Source: Pithys albifrons albifrons
Taxonomy: Eukaryota > Chordata > Aves > Passeriformes > Thamnophilidae
DNA: 64,000 nucleotides
Direction of reading: 5' to 3'
NCBI RefSeq assembly: GCF_047495875.1
Contig: NC_092458.1
Span: forward strand, 109,541,727-109,605,726
Both the position numbers and the translations under genes were made by a program. The notes under the pieces are model-generated. The model worked only from the letters and a program-made list of their open reading frames with translations. It was not told where the DNA came from and ran no database searches. Below, piece after piece: positions 61,948 to 64,000 of the stretch. Each line of letters begins with the position of its first letter. Position 1 is the first letter of the stretch.

Positions 61948-64000
61948 TTAGAAAATATATTAGGACCCTATACATTCTCACATGCTAAAATCAGAAAAGG
62001 TTTTATCCAATACTGGCATTTTCCAAGATCTTCAAACTACCACTTGAAAAAAAATTTTCAAGGACATTCCACTTTTGGAGGACACAGATGAAAATAGTGG
62101 TCACCGAATATTACATGAGGAAGACACGGGTTGTCCCCTGACGTCTTCTCTGGTCCTGAGCTCACACTCAGAAAGGACTCAAGGGAGAGCGACCCCTATA
62201 AAAGGTGTGACTCCTTATAATGCTGACTTGATACTTGTTTCTAAATTCAAAGCTGTCTCTGCCTTGAGCAGGAGCTTGCGCCAGGTGACCTCCAGAAATC
62301 CTCTCGTCTCTTGTTGGTTTAGGGTTGTATGTTTCTGTCTTTATCAATTGTCAGTCTGTTATCCAACTCAGGTCACATTTTAATTTATCAGTTAAAAAAT
62401 GATGAGAGCTGATGCCCTCTGAAGTCAGTTCAGAATCAAGTAACATTAAGGCCATCACTTCTTGGTTCTAGTCCACATAAACCTTAACTCATATATAGCT
62501 ATGACTGTCTTTCAGGAAGGAGCACACAATTTGTTTTTTATTCCAACCCCTGTCCATTTATGCATTCAGCTGAGCCCTGTGGTGACTCAGAGTTGCAAAG
62601 GGTTTCTGCTATCCAGAGAGGGATTTCAGACTGCCTGTCTCATATGCAGAAACACTCCTATATTCTTTATTTCAAACTTAGCTAAAGAGTTGTATTTTTC
62701 CTCCCTTACAAACCAAAGAAATCTCAGTAACTTAAACTCTTGAAGAATAAAGTGTATAATTTGACTTGAAAAAGTTTTGTAGGAATTTTTTTATCCTCTT
62801 TTATTAAAGATACTTTCAGAGTGAGACTTTTTTTTTCCCCCTGCCTAAAAGAACATATAAAGTGAATGAAAACTAAAATAGACTTTAGTTATCACAAAGG
62901 CAGAGCAATTGCCTTTCAGGGACTGCCAGTCAATGCCAATTTTAAATCTGCTTAGTGCCTCAAGTTCTTCAGTTACTTGAGGATTCTGAATTTTTCAGAG
63001 GTTAATGATTAGAAATATTAATACACTTTAATTGTTGCTAAATTGAAAAAAAGTGCAAGTCTCAAAATAAAAGAAAAAAACCCACTTTTTATCCTGAAAA
63101 TTTGGCATGCAGCCACAAAGAAATTAATTTAATGCAAGAAATCAGAGATCTGTTTTACTTCTAACACTTATTAAATCTCCATTTAAATATCAATTATTTT
63201 ATTCCTGGTCATTAAATAATGACAAAGAAATGCTACATTGTGTGGTTGCTGTTTTGTTTATATTTCAAATACATGTCCAGTTGAGCTTGAGATTCCTGCC
63301 CTCCCTTTTTATTATTATATTTATGAATTGAAAGCTCAACAAAATCAAAACAAAGTTGGCCATTTTGGTTTTCCTCCATCATGGACCACTGTGTGTTCTT
63401 ATAGTTTCAGAGTCCTAAGCAAAATGTGATGGAGTTGTTACTGAATCAATCCCTGCTGAAGAGCAACTTTTACTTTCTGTTGTCATTATAGATCAAATTT
63501 AATTTCCTTCCTTCAGCAGTTTGAAGGTCACCAGTGCAAAGTGATAATTCCAGAGACAAAACTGTTTTCAAGCAAGTTCTGATAGGCATTTATCCAAAGA
63601 AATATGTATTTTCCCTCTACAGAACACTTGAGATGCTATTGAGACTCACTAGTGTAGAACTGAAAAACAAAGAAAAATGAGACTGAAAATTAAGAGTTCT
63701 TTAAAAGGACCAAATTAGATATCCCTTAAGCCGCAACCCAAAGAGAAATAAAATAACCAACACTAAAATTCCATCTTCATTCCACAAAAGAGATAAGAAA
63801 CAAAAAGTAGCAAAGAACAAACAAACAATAAATAAATAGCACTCTATTTATATTGATTTTTGCCTATGAAGTATCTAACTAAGCTGAAGAAAGTCAAAAG
63901 CACAGAAAAATACACCACTGGCATAGTAAGAAGGACTTAAGGAAGAGAGTTATATTCACAACTCTATGTTGTATGCACCAATAACTAGATGGAAATAAAA
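61948..64000. other. AT-rich sequence, no firm gene
   Basis: A patch at about 62,100-62,350 is GC-richer and holds CCTATAAAAGGTGTGACT near 62,196, a TATA-box-like word with no gene behind it. The rest has only short chance-like frames and A/T runs. Confidence 0.45.

Noticed and set aside
61425..61951. Several 70-112 codon frames on both strands
   Set aside because: They fall in or across the GC-rich SINE, where stops are rare. No protein family resemblance.
1..64000. CRISPR arrays, operons, ribosome binding sites or prophage
   Set aside because: CR1 elements, ERV LTRs and microsatellites show a bird nuclear genome. No regularly spaced repeats are present.

Overview
The window looks like an intergenic or intronic stretch of a bird genome, probably a macrochromosome. 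The main evidence is CR1 LINE copies in both orientations, some keeping the CR1 3' end (the CR1-specific ATTCTATG tail) or the end of the reverse-transcriptase ORF. There are also avian-type ERV LTRs, abundant A/T homopolymers and microsatellites, and AT-rich sequence between them. I see no complete protein-coding gene, no functional tRNA or rRNA gene, no bacterial-type features and no CRISPR array.

Layout. 0-2.3 kb: two old CR1 copies and two long poly-G tracts. 2.3-10.8 kb: unique AT-rich DNA with simple repeats. 10.8-16.1 kb: two CR1s around a cluster of exon-like open frames, three on the plus strand (11,463-11,626; 11,875-12,221; 15,404-15,570) and one on the minus strand with a membrane-segment-like stretch (15,861-16,053). 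16.5-27 kb: microsatellites, a CR1 tail and small tandem duplications. 27.1 kb: an LTR fragment. 27.9 kb: an isolated exon-like segment resembling the first half of an Ig domain of the IL-1 receptor family. 31.9-42.1 kb: three CR1s and three more exon-like segments (one plus, two minus). 44.3-45.3 kb: an LTR followed by a 174-codon ATG-initiated frame. 47.2 kb: a CR1 3' piece. 51.3 kb: one more minus-strand exon-like segment. 54.06-54.65 kb: a complete solo LTR. 61.56-61.95 kb: a 362-bp SINE with a clear 12-bp target-site duplication. The rest to 64 kb is AT-rich DNA in which I see little.

The strongest unusual item is the SINE on the minus strand at 61,574-61,935. It has a tRNA(Gln)-like head, followed by a 5S-rRNA-like block with an internal deletion, a GC-rich body, and a short perfect hairpin near its 3' end. 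This tRNA-then-5S order differs from the 5S-first SINE3/AmnSINE layout, and the 3' end does not look like CR1, so its partner LINE is probably of another class.

The exon-like segments lie on both strands and do not form one coherent gene by eye. Some may be real exons of rapidly evolving genes, some gene relics and some chance open frames. No function is claimed beyond the stated resemblance.
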